64,000 nt of DNA from an uncultured Saprospiraceae bacterium. Lineage in GTDB: Bacteria > Bacteroidota > Bacteroidia > Chitinophagales > Saprospiraceae. Within the stretch, counting starts at the first letter, position 1; every line of letters starts with the position of its first letter. The DNA lies in assembly GCA_937928045.1 (NCBI GenBank), contig CALFWO010000032.1, positions 62,001-126,000 on the forward strand, in the 5' to 3' direction. The position numbers were made by a program, and so were the translations under genes. The notes under the pieces are model-generated. The model did not search any database, was not told the DNA's origin, and worked only from the letters and a program-made list of their open reading frames with translations. Positions 62,466 to 64,000 of the stretch are shown piece by piece.

Positions 62466-64000
62466 TTAAATAGACTCAAATTGTAATTTAGCCAATCCTG
62501 CGTACAACCCTTCTGATTTGGCAATAAGTTCTTCATGGGTTCCGATCTCTACAATTTTTCCTTCGTCTAAAACATAGATGCGATCAACTTCCCGGATTGT
62601 TGCCAAGCGATGCGCAATAATAATTGAGCTACGACCTATCATCAATTGATCCAAAGCTGCTTGAACTTCTTTTTCGGATTCAGCATCCAAACTGGATGTG
62701 GCTTCATCTAATAGTAAGATCGCTGGATTTCTAAGAAGGGCTCTCGCAATCGCGATTCGTTGGCGCTGTCCTCCTGATAATTTAATCCCTCGTTCTCCAA
62801 CGATGGTATTTAATCCTTCTGGAAAACTGCTAATGAAATCCCAGGCATTGGATTGCTTTGCAGCCTTTATTATTTCGTCGTCGGTTGCACTGGGACGACC
62901 ATATATAATATTCTCTCTGATTGTTCCTCCAAAAAGGAGCACTTCCTGAGGTACCAGTGCGAAATTTTTTCTATAATCACTTAGCTCATAATCATTCGCA
63001 TTTTTTCCATCAATCTTAATGGTTCCTCCTTCCAAGCCATATAACCTTAGCAGCAATTGCATAATGGTTGATTTACCAGCTCCAGAAGTCCCTACCAAGG
63101 CCACTTTTTCTCCTGGTTTCACTTGAAGGTCTACTCCCTTCAAAACAGGAACATCTGTTCTCGTAGGATAACTAAACTGTACATTTTCGAAAGTGACTTC
63201 TCCTTTGAATTTGACTTTTGGTTCGATATGTTTCGAGGGAGATAACTCCCCTGCAGTTCCAAGTATATCTCGAATTCTTTCTGTTGCTCCAATTGCTCCA
63301 AGCAACTGGGTGTAGAAATTTCCTAGACCAGCAATCGAGGCTCCAATGATACCAGTGTAAAAAACAAATGATACCAATTCTCCTGCTGTCATATCACCAG
63401 ACTGCAAAAGTGTGGCTCCTTGCCATAAGATAAAAAAGATAGCTCCGAATAAAACTGTCACAATGAAAACAGAAAAGATCGCACGACCTTGAGCAAATTT
63501 AAGCGCAATTTTAACCACATCTTTCAAGGAGCTTCCATAGCGGCCTATTTCAAAATTTTCACTCGTAAATGATTTTACAACATTGATGTTCTGAACGCTT
63601 TCATTTACAATTACATTGGTCTCGGCTAAGGCATCTTGTCTCTGCTTAGATAATTTCCGAATGTATCTGCCAAAAAATATTGCCGCTACAACGATAATAG
63701 GAAATGTTCCCAGCATGATAAGCGCCAAATTAGGAGTAGTGAAGGCTAAAAAAATAACGCCAGTTATTAGAATAATTATTTGCCTAACGAATTCAGCAAG
63801 GGTTATCGAAAAAGCACTGTACAACTTTTCAACATCAGCAGTAATCCTACTCACCAAGTCTCCAGTTCTATTTTTTTCAAAAAATGTTATTGGCAAGGTG
63901 ATCATTTGCTGAAAGACCGCATTTCGAACATCCGCAATTCCCTTTTCACTGGCTATGGCAAAAAATACAACTCGCGTATAACTCACAACACCTTGTATGA
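62466..64000 (-). CDS. MsbA-like ABC exporter (5' end outside the window)
   Basis: At least 511 residues of a half-transporter that flips lipids or drugs across the inner membrane. The remaining transmembrane domain (about 1-285) has the coupling-helix segment DLVSRITADVEKLYSAF. The nucleotide-binding domain has Walker A GTSGAGKST, Q-loop VPQEVLLFGG, signature LSGGQRQRIAIARALL, Walker B ILLLDEATSSLD and H-loop IIAHRLATI. The frame is still open at the window edge (codons for IQGV precede the GTG at 63986), so the true start is outside. Genetic context (murB) suggests an envelope role such as lipid A or lipid flipping. Confidence 0.95.
   Translation of the reverse strand, partial: IQGVVSYTRVVFFAIASEKGIADVRNAVFQQMITLPITFFEKNRTGDLVSRITADVEKLYSAFSITLAEFVRQIIILITGVIFLAFTTPNLALIMLGTFPIIVVAAIFFGRYIRKLSKQRQDALAETNVIVNESVQNINVVKSFTSENFEIGRYGSSLKDVVKIALKFAQGRAIFSVFIVTVLFGAIFFILWQGATLLQSGDMTAGELVSFVFYTGIIGASIAGLGNFYTQLLGAIGATERIRDILGTAGELSPSKHIEPKVKFKGEVTFENVQFSYPTRTDVPVLKGVDLQVKPGEKVALVGTSGAGKSTIMQLLLRLYGLEGGTIKIDGKNANDYELSDYRKNFALVPQEVLLFGGTIRENIIYGRPSATDDEIIKAAKQSNAWDFISSFPEGLNTIVGERGIKLSGGQRQRIAIARALLRNPAILLLDEATSSLDAESEKEVQAALDQLMIGRSSIIIAHRLATIREVDRIYVLDEGKIVEIGTHEELIAKSEGLYAGLAKLQFESI

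Noticed and set aside
63984-63986. GTG at 63986 as start of the ABC exporter
   Set aside because: The frame is open to the window edge and the translation lacks the first membrane helices; the true start is outside.

Overview
The window is AT-rich chromosomal DNA from a member of the Bacteroidota. Several features of that phylum are visible. Six predicted exported proteins end in Por-type (T9SS type A) sorting domains. Many genes follow the -7 motif TAnnTTTG rather than a sigma70 -10 box. Starts lack Shine-Dalgarno sequences and sit behind A-rich leaders. Lipoprotein signal peptides are common, and an arsenosugar-type radical SAM gene is present. A Saprospiria-like marine or aquatic heterotroph fits best; that placement is inference. 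No insertion sequence, prophage, CRISPR array or rRNA was seen. One tRNA (Glu, TTC) is present.

Layout. Positions 1-2235 hold a gene tail, a degenerate receiver-HPt protein, pdxH and a small outer-membrane protein. Positions 2236-3088 are an unusual gene-poor stretch with three CCGAG/CTCGG hairpins and a duplicated leader plus start codon. Positions 3089-9645 are a four-gene RND efflux operon (tetR-tolC-adaptor-permease, minus strand) with a perfect palindrome in front of tetR. Positions 9792-12199 are a cytochrome c / anmK / SDR operon. Positions 12566-16291 hold an SH3-like secreted protein, a nonsense-interrupted small membrane ORF, and a YfcC carrier plus M20 deacylase pair. Positions 16500-24927 carry clpB, cysE-cysM, an M14 carboxypeptidase, a second T9SS cargo gene and a lipoprotein. 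Positions 25002-27685 carry pgk, a gap gene with a long lysine-rich tail, and tRNA-Glu.

Positions 27809-33749 are uxs-rfbB-cotH (nucleotide-sugar SDRs and a very large CotH-family surface protein). Positions 33982-36978 are an outer-membrane protein, Kdo transferase and heptose-7-phosphate kinase. Two tandem paralogous T9SS proteins follow (37085-41014), then lysA-valS (minus strand), an ECF sigma factor with a putative anti-sigma protein, a FemAB/GNAT-like protein and a lipoprotein-type inorganic pyrophosphatase. After these come a carboxymuconolactone-decarboxylase-like protein with ArsS (49351-50782), an OmpA lipoprotein, an M43 metallopeptidase and several small secreted or lipoprotein genes. 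The right end is an envelope cluster: lptD, an amidase, an MCE/MlaD protein, murB, a small membrane protein and an MsbA-like ABC exporter cut by the window edge.

Together the genes describe a Gram-negative cell with Kdo/heptose LPS (waaA, heptose kinase, lptD), peptidoglycan synthesis and recycling (murB, anmK, amidase), and a large T9SS-exported surface proteome. The most unusual items are the histone-H1-like tail on GAPDH, the exported pyrophosphatase with a complete active site, the repeated hairpin/leader modules at 2279-2784, the interrupted small ORF at 13395-13628, and the anti-sigma-like protein with a DUF6265-like C-terminus. No wholly new multi-gene system was evident.
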